Origin: Streptomyces sp. 6-11-2
GTDB taxonomy: Bacteria; Actinomycetota; Actinomycetes; Streptomycetales; Streptomycetaceae
Assembly: GCF_006540305.1 (NCBI RefSeq)
Contig: NZ_BJOR01000001.1
Location: 1,798,001 to 1,862,000 of the forward strand
DNA: 64,000 bases
Direction: 5' to 3'
Position numbers and translations under genes: made by a program. Shown here piece after piece: positions 10,938-19,991 of the stretch; within the stretch, counting starts at the first letter, position 1; each line of letters starts with the position of its first letter. Below the pieces are notes generated by a model, which did not search any database, was not told where the DNA came from, and saw only the letters and a program-made list of their open reading frames with translations.

Positions 10938-12242
10938 CTAGGAGATTTTGACCGGGTTGACCACGTCCGCGATCAGGACGAGGACCGTGAAGCAGACGAA
11001 GACGCCCGCCACCACGTAGGCCACCGGCATCAGCTTCGCCACGTCGAACGGACCCGGGTCCGGCCGGCGCAGCACCCTCGCCAGATTCCGCCGCAGCGAC
11101 TCCCACAGCGCCCCCGCGATGTGCCCGCCGTCCAGCGGGAGCAGCGGGAGCATGTTGAACAGGAACAGGGAGAGGTTGAAGCCGGCGACCAGCATCAGGG
11201 CCATGGCCAGCTGCTGGGTGGGCGGGATGTCCAGGGTGAAGATCTCGCCGCCGACGCGGGCCGCGCCGACGACGCCCATCGGGGAGTCGGGCTGGCGGGG
11301 AGCGCCGTCGAAGGCCGCGTTCCACAGGGCCGGCACCTTGGCGGGCAGGCTCGCGATGGAGTGGACGGCCTCGCCGAGCCGGTCGCCCATCCAGGTCACG
11401 GACTGGCCGAGGTCCTGGCGGACGATGCCGGTGGCGGCGCTGAAGCCGAGGAAGCCGGCGCTGACGTACTGCCCCTGCACGATCTGGCCGTGGGAGTCCT
11501 TCTTGGCGACCTGGTTGGTGGCGATCTTCGCGTGCAGGGTGACGTCCTGGCCCTTGCGGTCGACGACGATCGACGCCTCCTTGCCGGGGTTGGCGCGGAT
11601 CAGGTCGGACAGCTGGTTCCAGTTGTCGGTCTTCACCCCGTTGAAGGAGACGATCTTGTCGCCCGCCTTCAGGCCCGCGGCCGCGGCCGGCGCCGGGGCG
11701 TCGGTCTTCTTGCAGTTGTCGCGGTTCTCGCTCTGCGCGATGACGCACTGGGAGACCGAGCTGACGGTGGTCGTCTGCTGCGAGATGCCGAAGCCCATGA
11801 GGACGGTCAGGAACAGCGCGACCGCGAGGATCAGGTTCATGAAGGGGCCCGCGAACATCACGATGACCCGCTTCCACGGGGCACGTGTGTAGAACAGGCG
11901 CTTCTCGTCACCGGGGCCGAGCTCCTCGAATGCCGCCGAGCGGGCGTCCTCGATCATGCCGCGCCAGGGCGACGTGGAGCGCGCGGTGATCCGGCCGTCG
12001 TCGCCCGGCGGGAACATGCCGATCATGCGGATGTAGCCACCGAACGGGATGGCCTTGATGCCGTACTCCGTCTCGCCCTTCCTGCGGGACCAGAGCGTCG
12101 GGCCGAATCCCACCATGTACTGCGGCACTCGGATGCCGAAGAGCTTGGCGGTGGAAAGATGCCCCAGCTCGTGCCACGCGATCGAGACCAGCAGGCCCAC
12201 CACGAAGACGACTATGCCGAGGATCATCATCAAGGACGTCAT
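10938..12242 (-). CDS. rseP: site-2 intramembrane metalloprotease, RseP-type (M50B)
   Basis: A 434-residue membrane zinc protease that cleaves membrane-embedded regulators such as anti-sigma factors. The zinc motif HELGH sits in the first span (about residues 24-28), a PDZ domain occupies roughly residues 160-250, and the second active-site motif LDGG appears near residue 360 ([12 protein letters not shown]). I chose the ATG at 12242 because it overlaps the dxr stop by 4 nt (ATGA) and the family starts just before the first helix. The dxr–rseP coupling is standard in actinobacteria. The real client in this organism is not visible from sequence. Confidence 0.96.
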   Translation of the reverse strand: MTSLMMILGIVVFVVGLLVSIAWHELGHLSTAKLFGIRVPQYMVGFGPTLWSRRKGETEYGIKAIPFGGYIRMIGMFPPGDDGRITARSTSPWRGMIEDARSAAFEELGPGDEKRLFYTRAPWKRVIVMFAGPFMNLILAVALFLTVLMGFGISQQTTTVSSVSQCVIAQSENRDNCKKTDAPAPAAAAGLKAGDKIVSFNGVKTDNWNQLSDLIRANPGKEASIVVDRKGQDVTLHAKIATNQVAKKDSHGQIVQGQYVSAGFLGFSAATGIVRQDLGQSVTWMGDRLGEAVHSIASLPAKVPALWNAAFDGAPRQPDSPMGVVGAARVGGEIFTLDIPPTQQLAMALMLVAGFNLSLFLFNMLPLLPLDGGHIAGALWESLRRNLARVLRRPDPGPFDVAKLMPVAYVVAGVFVCFTVLVLIADVVNPVKIS

Positions 12243-13501
12243 GCACGCGCCTCCGCTGTCGCCGTCCGCGCTGTCAGTTCCCGGGCCCTGGCGCGGGCCC
12301 AGGTCTCCGCTTCGAGGACGTCCGGCACAGTCAGCGTAGTTCCCGTGCGGGGTGTGCCGTGCTCCTCGACCACTTGTGTCACGGTCTCCATGATCCCGTT
12401 GAAGGGCAGTGTGCCGCGCAGAAACGCGTCGACGCACTCCTCGTTGGCCGCGTTGAACACGGCCGGGGCGGTACCGGCGAGCCGGCCCACGTGCCGGGCG
12501 AGCCCCACGGAGGGGAAGGCCTCGTTGTCGAGCGGGAAGAACTCCCAGGTCGACGCCTTGCTCCAGTCGAAGGCGGGCGCGGCGTCCGGAACGCGTTCGG
12601 GCCAGCCCAGGCCGATGGCGATGGGCCCGCGCATGTCGGGGGGCGTCGCCTGGGCGAGGGTGGATCCGTCGGTGAACTCAACCATCGAGTGGACATACGA
12701 CTGCGGATGCACGACGACCTCAATGCGATCGAAGGAAATGTCGTACAGCAGGTGTGCCTCGATGACCTCAAGACCCTTGTTGACCAGGGTGGCGGAGTTG
12801 ACCGTGATCACCGGACCCATCGCCCAGGTGGGGTGGGCGAGGGCGTCCTCGACGGTGACGTCGGCGAGCTCGGCCTTGGTCCGGCCGCGGAAGGGCCCGC
12901 CCGATGCGGTGACGACCAGCTTGCGCACGTCGGTCCGTGTCCCCGCCGCGAGCGCCTGGAAGAGGGCGGCGTGCTCGGAGTCCACCGGGATGATCTGACC
13001 GGGCTTGGCGAGCGCCTTGACCAGCGGGCCGCCGACGATGAGCGACTCCTTGTTGGCGAGCGCGAGGGTGCGGCCCGCCTCCAGGGCGGCGAGGGTCGGG
13101 GCGAGGCCGATGGAGCCGGTGATGCCGTTGAGCACGGTGTGGCAGTCGGAGGCGGCGAGCTGGGGGGCCGCGTCCGGTCCGGCGAGGATCTCGGGGAGCG
13201 GCTCGGACGTCCCGTACTGCGCGGCGAGCGCCTCGCGCAGGGCCGGTACGACGTCCTCGCGGGCCACGGCGACGGTCCGCACGCGCAGCCGGTACGCCTG
13301 CTCGGCGAGGAGACCGACCCGTCCGCCGTTGGCGGAGAGCCCGGTGACCCGGAAGCGGTCCGGGTTGCGCAGTACGAGGTCGATGGCCTGGGTGCCGATG
13401 GACCCGGTGGACCCGAGGACCACCACGTCCTTGGGCCCGTCCCCGGCGACGGGGTCGAAGACGAGGTGCGGGTCGGCGAGAGGGGCTGGACTGTCGCTCA
13501 T
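12239..13501 (-). CDS. dxr: 1-deoxy-D-xylulose 5-phosphate reductoisomerase
   Basis: Committed step of the MEP isoprenoid pathway: NADPH-dependent rearrangement and reduction of DXP to MEP. From the ATG at 13501 it is 420 residues. Visible are the NADPH-binding [27 protein letters not shown], the metal-binding and substrate region [21 protein letters not shown] and the flexible-loop segment [17 protein letters not shown]. Longer upstream frames read as low-complexity and are not part of the family. First gene of the coupled dxr–rseP pair. Confidence 0.98.
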   Translation of the reverse strand: MSDSPAPLADPHLVFDPVAGDGPKDVVVLGSTGSIGTQAIDLVLRNPDRFRVTGLSANGGRVGLLAEQAYRLRVRTVAVAREDVVPALREALAAQYGTSEPLPEILAGPDAAPQLAASDCHTVLNGITGSIGLAPTLAALEAGRTLALANKESLIVGGPLVKALAKPGQIIPVDSEHAALFQALAAGTRTDVRKLVVTASGGPFRGRTKAELADVTVEDALAHPTWAMGPVITVNSATLVNKGLEVIEAHLLYDISFDRIEVVVHPQSYVHSMVEFTDGSTLAQATPPDMRGPIAIGLGWPERVPDAAPAFDWSKASTWEFFPLDNEAFPSVGLARHVGRLAGTAPAVFNAANEECVDAFLRGTLPFNGIMETVTQVVEEHGTPRTGTTLTVPDVLEAETWARARARELTARTATAEARA

Positions 13502-13579
13502 CCCCCCATTGTGGCGGCAGCGGCTCCCCGAACGGACAGCGCGTCCCTCCCGGAGGGGGAGCGAGTCGCCGGCCGCCGC

Positions 13580-13609
13580 GCCGGGGGGCGGCGCGGCACG
13601 CCCCCCGGC
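13580..13609 (-). terminator. hairpin downstream of the acyl-CoA dehydrogenase gene
   Basis: A perfect 11-bp stem, GCCGGGGGGCG (13580-13590) with CGCCCCCCGGC (13599-13609) and an 8-nt loop, between the acyl-CoA dehydrogenase stop and the dxr start. Likely separates the two minus-strand units. Confidence 0.6.
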
Positions 13610-13708
13610 GGCGGACGCGGTCGGCCGCCCGGTGACCGATGCCTCCGGGCGGCCGGTGGAGTACGCCGGCAGGTGGCCGTACCGCATGTCAGGGCCGTCG
13701 GCCGGCCG

Positions 13709-15649
13709 TTACCTGATCGGCCGGTGCACGTTCTCCCGCTCGCTCGGGCCGGGGTCCGCCGCCGCGATCCAGGGGCCGTCGTCCGACGGGTCGATGATGC
13801 CTTCCTCCAGCCAGGTGTAGGCGCCGCCGAGGACGCCCTTGACGACCTTGCGGTCAAGGTCGTCGGTGTTGCTCCACAGGCGGTCGAAGAGTTCGGCGAC
13901 GCGGATGCGGGACTGGCGGCAGAAGGCGTCGGCGAGCTGGTAGGCCTCGCGGCCGTGGTCGCCGTGGGCGCGCAGGAGCTCGGCGCGGACGCAGGCCGCG
14001 CTCATCGCGAACAGTTCGGCGCCGATGTCGACGACCCTGCCGAGGAAGCCCTGCTTGGTCTCCATCCGGCCCTGCCAGCGGGACATGGCGTAGAAGGTGG
14101 AGCGGGCGAGCTTGCGGGCGTGGCGTTCGACGTAGCGCAGGTGGCCGGAGAGGTCGACGTGCCCGGGCGGGTGGAACTCGGCGTACGAGCGCGGGAGCTG
14201 GCCCGGGCCCGCGACCAGCTTCGGCAGCCACTTGGCGTAGAAGACGCCGGCGTTCGCGCCCGCCCTCGCCTTGTCCGAGAGGGTCTTGTCGGGGTCGATG
14301 AGGTCGCCGGCGACCGAGAGGTGGGCGTCGACCGCCTCGCGCGCGATCAGCAGGTGCATGATCTCGGTGGAGCCCTCGAAGATGCGGTTGATGCGCAGGT
14401 CGCGCAGCATCTGCTCGGCGGGCACCGCACGTTCTCCGCGGGCGGCGAGGGACGCGGCCGTCTCGAAGCCGCGGCCGCCGCGGATCTGGACCAGTTCGTC
14501 GGCCATCCGCCAGGCCATCTCGGAGCCGTAGAGCTTGGCGAGGGCGGCCTCGATGCGGATGTCGTTGCGGTTCTCGTCGGCCATCTGGGACGACAGGTCG
14601 AGCACCGCCTCCAGCGCGAAGGTGGTGGCCGCGATGAAGGAGATCTTCGAGCCGACCGCCTCGTGCAGCGCGACCGGCTTGCCCCACTGCTCGCGGGCCG
14701 CGGACCACTCGCGGGCGATCTTCAGGCACCACTTGCCCGCGCCCGCGCACATCGCCGGCAGGGACAGCCGGCCGGTGTTCAGGGTGGTCAGGGCGATCTT
14801 CAGACCCTGGCCCTCGGCGCCGATGCGGTGGGCGGCCGGTACCCGGACCTGGTGGAAGCGGGTGACGCCGTTCTCGATGCCGCGCAGGCCCATGAAGGCG
14901 TTGCGGTTCTCCACCGTGATGCCCTCGGAGGCGGCCTCGACGACGAAGGCGGTGATGCCGCCCCGATGGCCCTCCGACTTCGGCACGCGCGCCATGACGA
15001 CGAGGAGGTCGGCCACGACCCCGTTGGTCGTCCACAGCTTGACCCCGTCGAGGATGTAGTCGTCGCCGTCCGGGACCGCCGTGGTCGCCAGGCGTGCCGG
15101 GTCGGAGCCGACGTCCGGCTCGGTGAGCAGGAAGGCGGAGATGTCGGTGCGGGCGCAGCGCGGCAGGAAGGTGTCCTTCTGCTCCTGGGTGCCGAAGAGT
15201 TTCAGCGGCTGCGGCACACCGATCGACTGGTGCGCGGAGAGCAGCGCGCCGATCGCGGGGCTGGCGGAGCCGGCCAGGGCGAGGGCCTTGTTGTAGTAGA
15301 CCTGGGTCAGGCCGAGGCCGCCGTACTTGGTGTCGATCTTCATACCGAGCGCGCCGAGCTCCTTGAGCCCGGTGACGACCTCGTCCGGGATCCGCGCGTC
15401 GCGCTCGATGCGGGCCGAGTCGATCTTCGTCTCGCAGAAGTCACGGAGCTTGGCGAGGAATTCCTCGCCGCGCTGGGCGTCGTCGGGGGCGGGCAGCGGA
15501 TGCGGATGGATGAGGTCGAGCCGGAAGCGGCCGAGGAACAGCTCCTTGGCGAAGCTGGGCCTGCGCCAGTCCTGCTCCCGGGCGGCCTCCGCCACCTGGC
15601 GGGCCTCGCGCTCGGTGACGGTGGGCTTGTTGGACGTTGGTGCGGACAT
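13709..15649 (-). CDS. acyl-CoA dehydrogenase family protein (large FadE5-like form)
   Basis: A FAD-dependent flavoprotein predicted to introduce the alpha-beta double bond in acyl-CoA. At 646 residues it is longer than the ~380-residue classical enzymes and fits the ~600-residue FadE5-like actinobacterial group with a C-terminal extension. Seen: AFLLTEPDVGSDPARL (FAD/substrate loop), MGLRGIENGVTRF, GRLSLPAMCAGAGKW, RGGRGFETAASLAARGE and RINRIFEGSTEIMHLLIARE near the catalytic region. The ATG at 15649 is preceded by GAGGTGAG with good spacing. The GTG at 15658 would fall inside that ribosome site. The acyl chain preference is unknown. Confidence 0.93.
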   Translation of the reverse strand: MSAPTSNKPTVTEREARQVAEAAREQDWRRPSFAKELFLGRFRLDLIHPHPLPAPDDAQRGEEFLAKLRDFCETKIDSARIERDARIPDEVVTGLKELGALGMKIDTKYGGLGLTQVYYNKALALAGSASPAIGALLSAHQSIGVPQPLKLFGTQEQKDTFLPRCARTDISAFLLTEPDVGSDPARLATTAVPDGDDYILDGVKLWTTNGVVADLLVVMARVPKSEGHRGGITAFVVEAASEGITVENRNAFMGLRGIENGVTRFHQVRVPAAHRIGAEGQGLKIALTTLNTGRLSLPAMCAGAGKWCLKIAREWSAAREQWGKPVALHEAVGSKISFIAATTFALEAVLDLSSQMADENRNDIRIEAALAKLYGSEMAWRMADELVQIRGGRGFETAASLAARGERAVPAEQMLRDLRINRIFEGSTEIMHLLIAREAVDAHLSVAGDLIDPDKTLSDKARAGANAGVFYAKWLPKLVAGPGQLPRSYAEFHPPGHVDLSGHLRYVERHARKLARSTFYAMSRWQGRMETKQGFLGRVVDIGAELFAMSAACVRAELLRAHGDHGREAYQLADAFCRQSRIRVAELFDRLWSNTDDLDRKVVKGVLGGAYTWLEEGIIDPSDDGPWIAAADPGPSERENVHRPIR

Positions 15650-15878
15650 GAGGCTCACCTCGCCGCGAATAGGGATGTGGGGGCGGTACGTTACCGACCG
15701 GTGCTACTGGATCGTATGTACCCGATACCGGGCGGATCCACCACCCCACGCGCACGGACGTTCACAGTGCACCGTCTGTCTCGGTGTGATGCCACCCCAG
15801 CATCGTGTGTGCGGGGCGTGACGACCACTCCTGTACTCCGTTCGGATGGCCCCGCTCCGTGCCAGAGGAAGAAAACAA

Positions 15879-15892
15879 TCGAAGCGCTTCGA
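15879..15892. promoter_or_regulatory. operator palindrome 1 of the xyloglucan regulon
   Basis: TCGAAGCGCTTCGA, a perfect 14-bp palindrome with central GC, 107 nt upstream of the LacI gene start at 15999. The same 14-mer occurs at 28109-28122 and 28291-28304 in front of the transporter operon and the GH3 gene. Recognition by the adjacent LacI protein is inferred. Confidence 0.8.
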
Positions 15893-15967
15893 CAGGCTAT
15901 GGACACCTACCTCCGCCGGGGTTACTGTCAAACCACTCTCACACCCCGATGTCAGCACCGCGCACTG

Positions 15968-15981
15968 TCGAAGCGCTTCAC
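15968..15981. promoter_or_regulatory. operator palindrome 2 (imperfect) before the LacI gene
   Basis: TCGAAGCGCTTCAC differs from the 14-mer at its last two positions and keeps the core GAAGCGCTTC. It lies 17 nt before the LacI start codon, a position suited to repression of its own gene. Centre-to-centre distance from the first site is 89 nt. Confidence 0.7.
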
Positions 15982-15998
15982 AACACTTGGAGAGCTGG

Positions 15999-17012
15999 AT
16001 GGTCACCCTCGCCGAGGTCGCCCAGCACGCCGGAGTCTCGGCGAGCACGGTGAGCTACGTCCTCAGCGGCAAGCGGTCCATCTCCGCGAGTACCCGGCAG
16101 CGGGTCGAGGAGAGCATCCGGCAGCTCGGCTACCACCCGAACGCGGGCGCCCGCGCCCTGGCGAGCAGCAGGTCCAACATCATCGCCCTGATGATCCCGC
16201 TGCGTACCGACATGTACGTGCCGGTGATGATGGAGATCGCCATCGCCGTGGCGACCACCGCCCGCACGTACGGCTACGACGTGCTGCTGCTCACCGGTGA
16301 GGAGGGCCCCGACGCGGTGCGCCGGGTCACCGGCAGCGGGCTCGCCGACGCCATGATCCTGATGGACGTCGAGCTGGACGACGAACGGCTGCCGCTGCTG
16401 CGCGGGACCGACCAGCCGTCGGTCCTGATCGGGCTGCCCGCCGACACCAGCGGCCTGACCTGCGTGGACCTGGACTGGGGTGCGACGGGCGCGCTGTGCG
16501 TGGAGCATCTGGCGCTGCTCGGGCACCATGACATCGCCGTCATCGGCGAGGCTCCCGCGGTCTACGAACGGCACACCGGCTTCGCCGAACGCACCCTCGA
16601 CGGTCTGCGCTCCCGGGCCCGCGAGCTGGGCCTGGGCCTGCTGCACCGCCCGTGCGAGGGCGGGTACGACGCGATGGCGGTGACCCTGGCCCGGATCCTC
16701 GACGAGCGTCCGGGCACCACCGGCTTCGTCGTGCAGAACGAGTCCGCCGTCGAACCCCTGCTCGCCCTGCTGCGCCAGCAGGGCCGCGCGGTCCCCGAGG
16801 ACGTGTCGGTGGTCGCGATCTGCCCGGACCAGGTCGCCGTCCAGGCCTCGGTGCGCCTGACCTCGGTGGGCATCCCCGCCCAGGAGATGGGCCGGCACGC
16901 GGTCGCGCGCCTGGTGGCCAAGCTCGACGGGCACGGCGCGGACGAAGTGGTGCTGATCGCGCCCGAGTTGACGGTCCGGGCGAGTTCCGGGCCGGTCCGC
17001 TCCGGCTCCTGA
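15999..17012 (+). CDS. LacI family regulator of the xyloglucan locus
   Basis: A 337-residue DNA-binding repressor. The helix-turn-helix and hinge are at the very N-terminus (MVTLAEVAQHAGVSASTVS, LGYHPNAGARALASSRSNI), which fixes the ATG at 15999; GGAGAG lies 5 nt upstream. The effector-binding domain follows (LMIPLRTDMYVPVMMEIAIA...). It is the first gene of a plus-strand unit with the GH31 gene about 100 nt downstream. Two copies of the 14-bp palindrome precede it and further copies precede the transporter operon and the GH3 gene, so it most likely senses a xyloglucan breakdown product and controls all three units. Confidence 0.95.
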   Translation: MVTLAEVAQHAGVSASTVSYVLSGKRSISASTRQRVEESIRQLGYHPNAGARALASSRSNIIALMIPLRTDMYVPVMMEIAIAVATTARTYGYDVLLLTGEEGPDAVRRVTGSGLADAMILMDVELDDERLPLLRGTDQPSVLIGLPADTSGLTCVDLDWGATGALCVEHLALLGHHDIAVIGEAPAVYERHTGFAERTLDGLRSRARELGLGLLHRPCEGGYDAMAVTLARILDERPGTTGFVVQNESAVEPLLALLRQQGRAVPEDVSVVAICPDQVAVQASVRLTSVGIPAQEMGRHAVARLVAKLDGHGADEVVLIAPELTVRASSGPVRSGS

Positions 17013-17114
17013 AACCGGTCCGCTCCGTCCCGGGCCCGGCCCGCTCGGGGCGGCGCCATGCCTTCTCACGCCTTCTCGCAGGACTCTCCGTCCGCACTCC
17101 TTCAAGGAGCACTC

Positions 17115-19166
17115 GTGAACCAGCATGCCGAGACCCAGCCCCCGCACGGCCCGGTCAGCCTCGCCCAGTCCTCCCCCACGGTCGGCATGTCCCGCGACCG
17201 GGACGGCGTGCTGGAGTGGAGCGGCCGCCAGGAGACCGTACGCATCGAGCCGTGGGGGCCGGACGCGGTCCGGGTGCGCGCCCGGCTCGGGGGCCCGCTC
17301 CTGGACGACCTGCCCGGAGCCCTCCTCGCCCACGCGCCGGCCACCGAGAGCACCGTCAAGATCGAGGACGGCCGGGGGCGCCTGACCGTCGGCGCGCTCA
17401 CGGTCGACGTCGACGCCGCGGGCCTGATCCGCTTCCTGCGCACGGACGACCTCACGGAACTGCTGGCGGAGGAGCGCGCCCACTTCTGGTGGCCCGGCCC
17501 CCGCCTCTACACCGCCGTCGGCAACGGCCACCACCGCCTGGAGCAGCGCTTCTGCGCCTACGACGACGAGAGGCTGTACGGCCTCGGCCAGCACCAGCAC
17601 GGCCGGCTGGACCAGAAGGGCCTGGTCGTCGACCTGGTCCAGCGCAACGCCGAGGTGTCCATCCCCGTGCTCACCTCCAGCCGCGGCTACACCCTGCTGT
17701 GGAACAACCCGGCCATCGGCCGCGTGGAGCTGGCCGGGAACGGCACCCGTTGGGTGGCGGACTCCGCCCGCCAGATCGACTACTGGATCACCGCGGGGTC
17801 CCCGGCCGATGCCCAGCGCCGCTACAGCGCGGTGACCGGCCGTACGCCCATGCTGCCCGAGTGGGCGGCCGGCTTCTGGCAGTGCAAGCTGCGCTACCGC
17901 ACCCAGGACGAACTCCTCGAAGTGGCCCGGGAGTACAAACGGCGGAACCTGCCCATCGACGCGATCGTCTGCGACTTCTTCCACTGGACCCACCTGGGCG
18001 AGTGGAAGTTCGACCCCGAGGAGTGGCCGGACCCGGCGGCGATGGTGCGCGAGCTGGCGGACCTCGGCATCAAGCTGGTGGTGTCCGTCTGGCCGTCGGT
18101 GTCCCCGCTGAGCGAGAACCACCCGGTGATGGAGCAGCGCGGCTACTTCATCGGCACGCAGTACGGTCCGATGGCGCACGCCGACTGGCCGGACAAGCAG
18201 GTCGCCTCGACCGTCCAGGTGGCCTTCTACGACGCCACCAACCCCGAGGCGCGCGCGTTCGTGTGGTCCAGGATCAAGGAGAACTACCTGGACCCGTACG
18301 GCATCACGGCGTTCTGGCTGGACGCCTGCGAGCCGGAGCTGAAGCCGGGCTTCGCCGAGAACCTGCGCTACTGGGCGGGCCCCGGCCTGGAGGTCGGCAA
18401 CCTCTACCCGGCGGAGAACTCCCGCGCCTTCGAGGAGGGCCTTCGCGCCGCCGGCGTGGACGAGGTGATCACCCTCAACCGCTCGGCGTGGGCGGGCAGT
18501 CAGCGGCACGGAGCCGCCCTGTGGTCCGGTGACATCGGCACCGACTTCGCGACCCTGCGCCGCCAGATCGCGGCCGGCCTGAACACCGCGCTGTCCGGGA
18601 TCCCCTGGTGGAACACCGACATCGGCGGCTTCCACGGCGGCGACCCGGACGACCCCGCCTACCAGGAGCTGCTGGTGCGCTGGTTCCAGTTCGGCGCGCT
18701 GTCCCCGCTGATGCGGCTGCACGGCTTCCGTGACCCGGGCATGCCGCTCGGCCCGGAGATGACCGGCGGTCCCAACGAGGTCTGGTCGTACGGCGAGCGG
18801 GCGTACCCCGTCCTGGAGAAGTACCTGCGGCTGCGCGAGCGCCTGAAGCCGTACGTGCTGGAGGTCATGCGGGAGGCCCACGAGGAGGGGCTGCCGGTGA
18901 TGCGGCCGCTGTTCCTGGAGTTCCCCGCGGACCAGACGGCGTGGACGGCGGACGACTCCTACCTCCTCGGCCGGGATCTGCTGGTCGCCCCGGTGCTGAC
19001 GGCCGGGGCCACGGCCCGCACCGCGTACCTCCCGGCGGGCGCGCGGTGGACCGACGCGTGGACCGGCCGGGAGTACGCGGGCGGTACTGCCGTGACGGTC
19101 GACGCTCCCCTGGACCGGATCCCGCTGTTCCTGCGGGACGGGGCCGAGCTGCCGGTCGCCGGGTAG
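17115..19166 (+). CDS. glycoside hydrolase family 31, predicted alpha-xylosidase
   Basis: A 683-residue cytoplasmic enzyme (no signal peptide) predicted to release non-reducing-end alpha-xylose from xyloglucan oligosaccharides. The GTG at 17115 has a perfect AAGGAG six nt upstream, better than the in-frame ATG at 17058. An N-terminal beta-sandwich (Gal-mutarotase-like) precedes the barrel. The nucleophile is Asp403 in WLDACEPE, the form seen in GH31 xylosidases, and the acid/base is Asp473 in WSGDIGTDF. RWFQFGALSPLMRLHG is the substrate-site segment. GH31 also holds alpha-glucosidases. Xylosidase is preferred from the WLDAxEPE motif and from GH95, GH42, GH12 and GH3 neighbours under the same operator. 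Confidence 0.9.
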   Translation: MNQHAETQPPHGPVSLAQSSPTVGMSRDRDGVLEWSGRQETVRIEPWGPDAVRVRARLGGPLLDDLPGALLAHAPATESTVKIEDGRGRLTVGALTVDVDAAGLIRFLRTDDLTELLAEERAHFWWPGPRLYTAVGNGHHRLEQRFCAYDDERLYGLGQHQHGRLDQKGLVVDLVQRNAEVSIPVLTSSRGYTLLWNNPAIGRVELAGNGTRWVADSARQIDYWITAGSPADAQRRYSAVTGRTPMLPEWAAGFWQCKLRYRTQDELLEVAREYKRRNLPIDAIVCDFFHWTHLGEWKFDPEEWPDPAAMVRELADLGIKLVVSVWPSVSPLSENHPVMEQRGYFIGTQYGPMAHADWPDKQVASTVQVAFYDATNPEARAFVWSRIKENYLDPYGITAFWLDACEPELKPGFAENLRYWAGPGLEVGNLYPAENSRAFEEGLRAAGVDEVITLNRSAWAGSQRHGAALWSGDIGTDFATLRRQIAAGLNTALSGIPWWNTDIGGFHGGDPDDPAYQELLVRWFQFGALSPLMRLHGFRDPGMPLGPEMTGGPNEVWSYGERAYPVLEKYLRLRERLKPYVLEVMREAHEEGLPVMRPLFLEFPADQTAWTADDSYLLGRDLLVAPVLTAGATARTAYLPAGARWTDAWTGREYAGGTAVTVDAPLDRIPLFLRDGAELPVAG

Positions 19167-19184
19167 CGCGGCCCGGACGCGGAC

Positions 19185-19222
19185 GTGCGGCCGGTCCCTC
19201 CCCTATGCGGGACCGGCCGCAC
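19185..19222. terminator. bidirectional terminator between GH31 and GH12
   Basis: A perfect 14-bp stem GTGCGGCCGGTCCC / GGGACCGGCCGCAC with a 10-nt loop, midway between two convergent genes (stops at 19166 and 19239). Confidence 0.8.
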
Positions 19223-19238
19223 ACTCATGGCCCCCGGG

Positions 19239-19952
19239 TCAGCTGCTGCTGACCGTGAGGCTGTTGGTGGTGAAGTCCAGTCCGCCGGACGACGACGTGA
19301 TCTCGTAGCCGAACTGCACGTCCCCGATGGTCACGTTGCCGAACCAGCCCTTGGTGTCCTTGATCCACTTCAGGATGGGCAGGATGTTCACCGTGCCGGA
19401 ACTGGAGTTGGAGCTGCGGATGAACGAGAACACGTCGTTCGAGCCGTTGTTGCCCTTGTAGACGGTCCAGGTCGAGCCGCCGAGGGTGACGTTGCCCTGG
19501 GAACTGCCGAGCGGGCCGACGGCCCCGGTCTTGTTGACCCAGAGCATGACCTCGTACTTGTAGCCGGTGTCCCAGATGTCGTACGAGGTGTTGTACGCGC
19601 CGGAGGACGGAACGGTGACGTTGTAGCTGCTGGTGAGCGAGGCGAGGGAGGTGACCGACTTGTTGACCACCTTCTTGGCGTTCGGGTAGGACTTGATGCC
19701 GCCCGTGTTGGGGTGGTTCGCCCATACGCCCCAGTTGGTGCCGGAGTTGGCCCAGATGCACTGGCTGCCGGTGCCGGAGCCCCAGATGTTGTTGTACAGC
19801 GTGTAGCCGTTCAGTGTGGTGTTGCCCCACTGGTCGCAGGAGTTCCAGACGGCGGCCTGGGCGGGGGCGGAGGCGAGGCCGACGGTGGCGCCGAGGGCGA
19901 GGGCGGGCGCGAGCAGCGCCGTGGAGAGCCTGCTCCGGGTGCGTGTTGCCAT
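19239..19952 (-). CDS. secreted glycoside hydrolase family 12 (predicted endo-xyloglucanase/endoglucanase)
   Basis: A 237-residue secreted enzyme with a Sec signal peptide ending APAQA near residue 33 and a single GH12 jelly-roll, no carbohydrate-binding module. Conserved GH12 features: NNIWGS near residue 55, the nucleophile Glu134 in YKYEVMLWV, and the acid/base Glu217 in FGYEITS. GH12 includes beta-1,4-glucanases and xyloglucan-specific hydrolases. The neighbourhood of alpha-xylosidase, fucosidase and beta-galactosidase favours xyloglucan. It is the last gene of the minus-strand transporter operon and the only enzyme here with an export signal, so it would make the first cut outside the cell. 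Confidence 0.93.
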   Translation of the reverse strand: MATRTRSRLSTALLAPALALGATVGLASAPAQAAVWNSCDQWGNTTLNGYTLYNNIWGSGTGSQCIWANSGTNWGVWANHPNTGGIKSYPNAKKVVNKSVTSLASLTSSYNVTVPSSGAYNTSYDIWDTGYKYEVMLWVNKTGAVGPLGSSQGNVTLGGSTWTVYKGNNGSNDVFSFIRSSNSSSGTVNILPILKWIKDTKGWFGNVTIGDVQFGYEITSSSGGLDFTTNSLTVSSS

Positions 19953-19991
19953 GGTGGTGTCCCTTCCATGGGTGGGGGGAGTTGCGGGGGG

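Noticed and set aside
12242..12437. N-terminal extension of rseP
   Set aside because: The family begins just before the first membrane helix, and the ATG at 12242 overlaps the dxr stop by 4 nt. The extra 65 codons lie inside dxr.
9111..16300. Very long plus-strand frames opposite ispG/rseP (about 1295 codons) and opposite dxr and the acyl-CoA dehydrogenase (about 1313 codons)
   Set aside because: The opposite strand carries well-conserved genes with catalytic motifs. These frames have shadow-type codon use and low-complexity translations.
15978..18881. 967-codon minus-strand frame opposite LacI and GH31
   Set aside because: Shadow of two real genes that have motifs, ribosome sites and operators.
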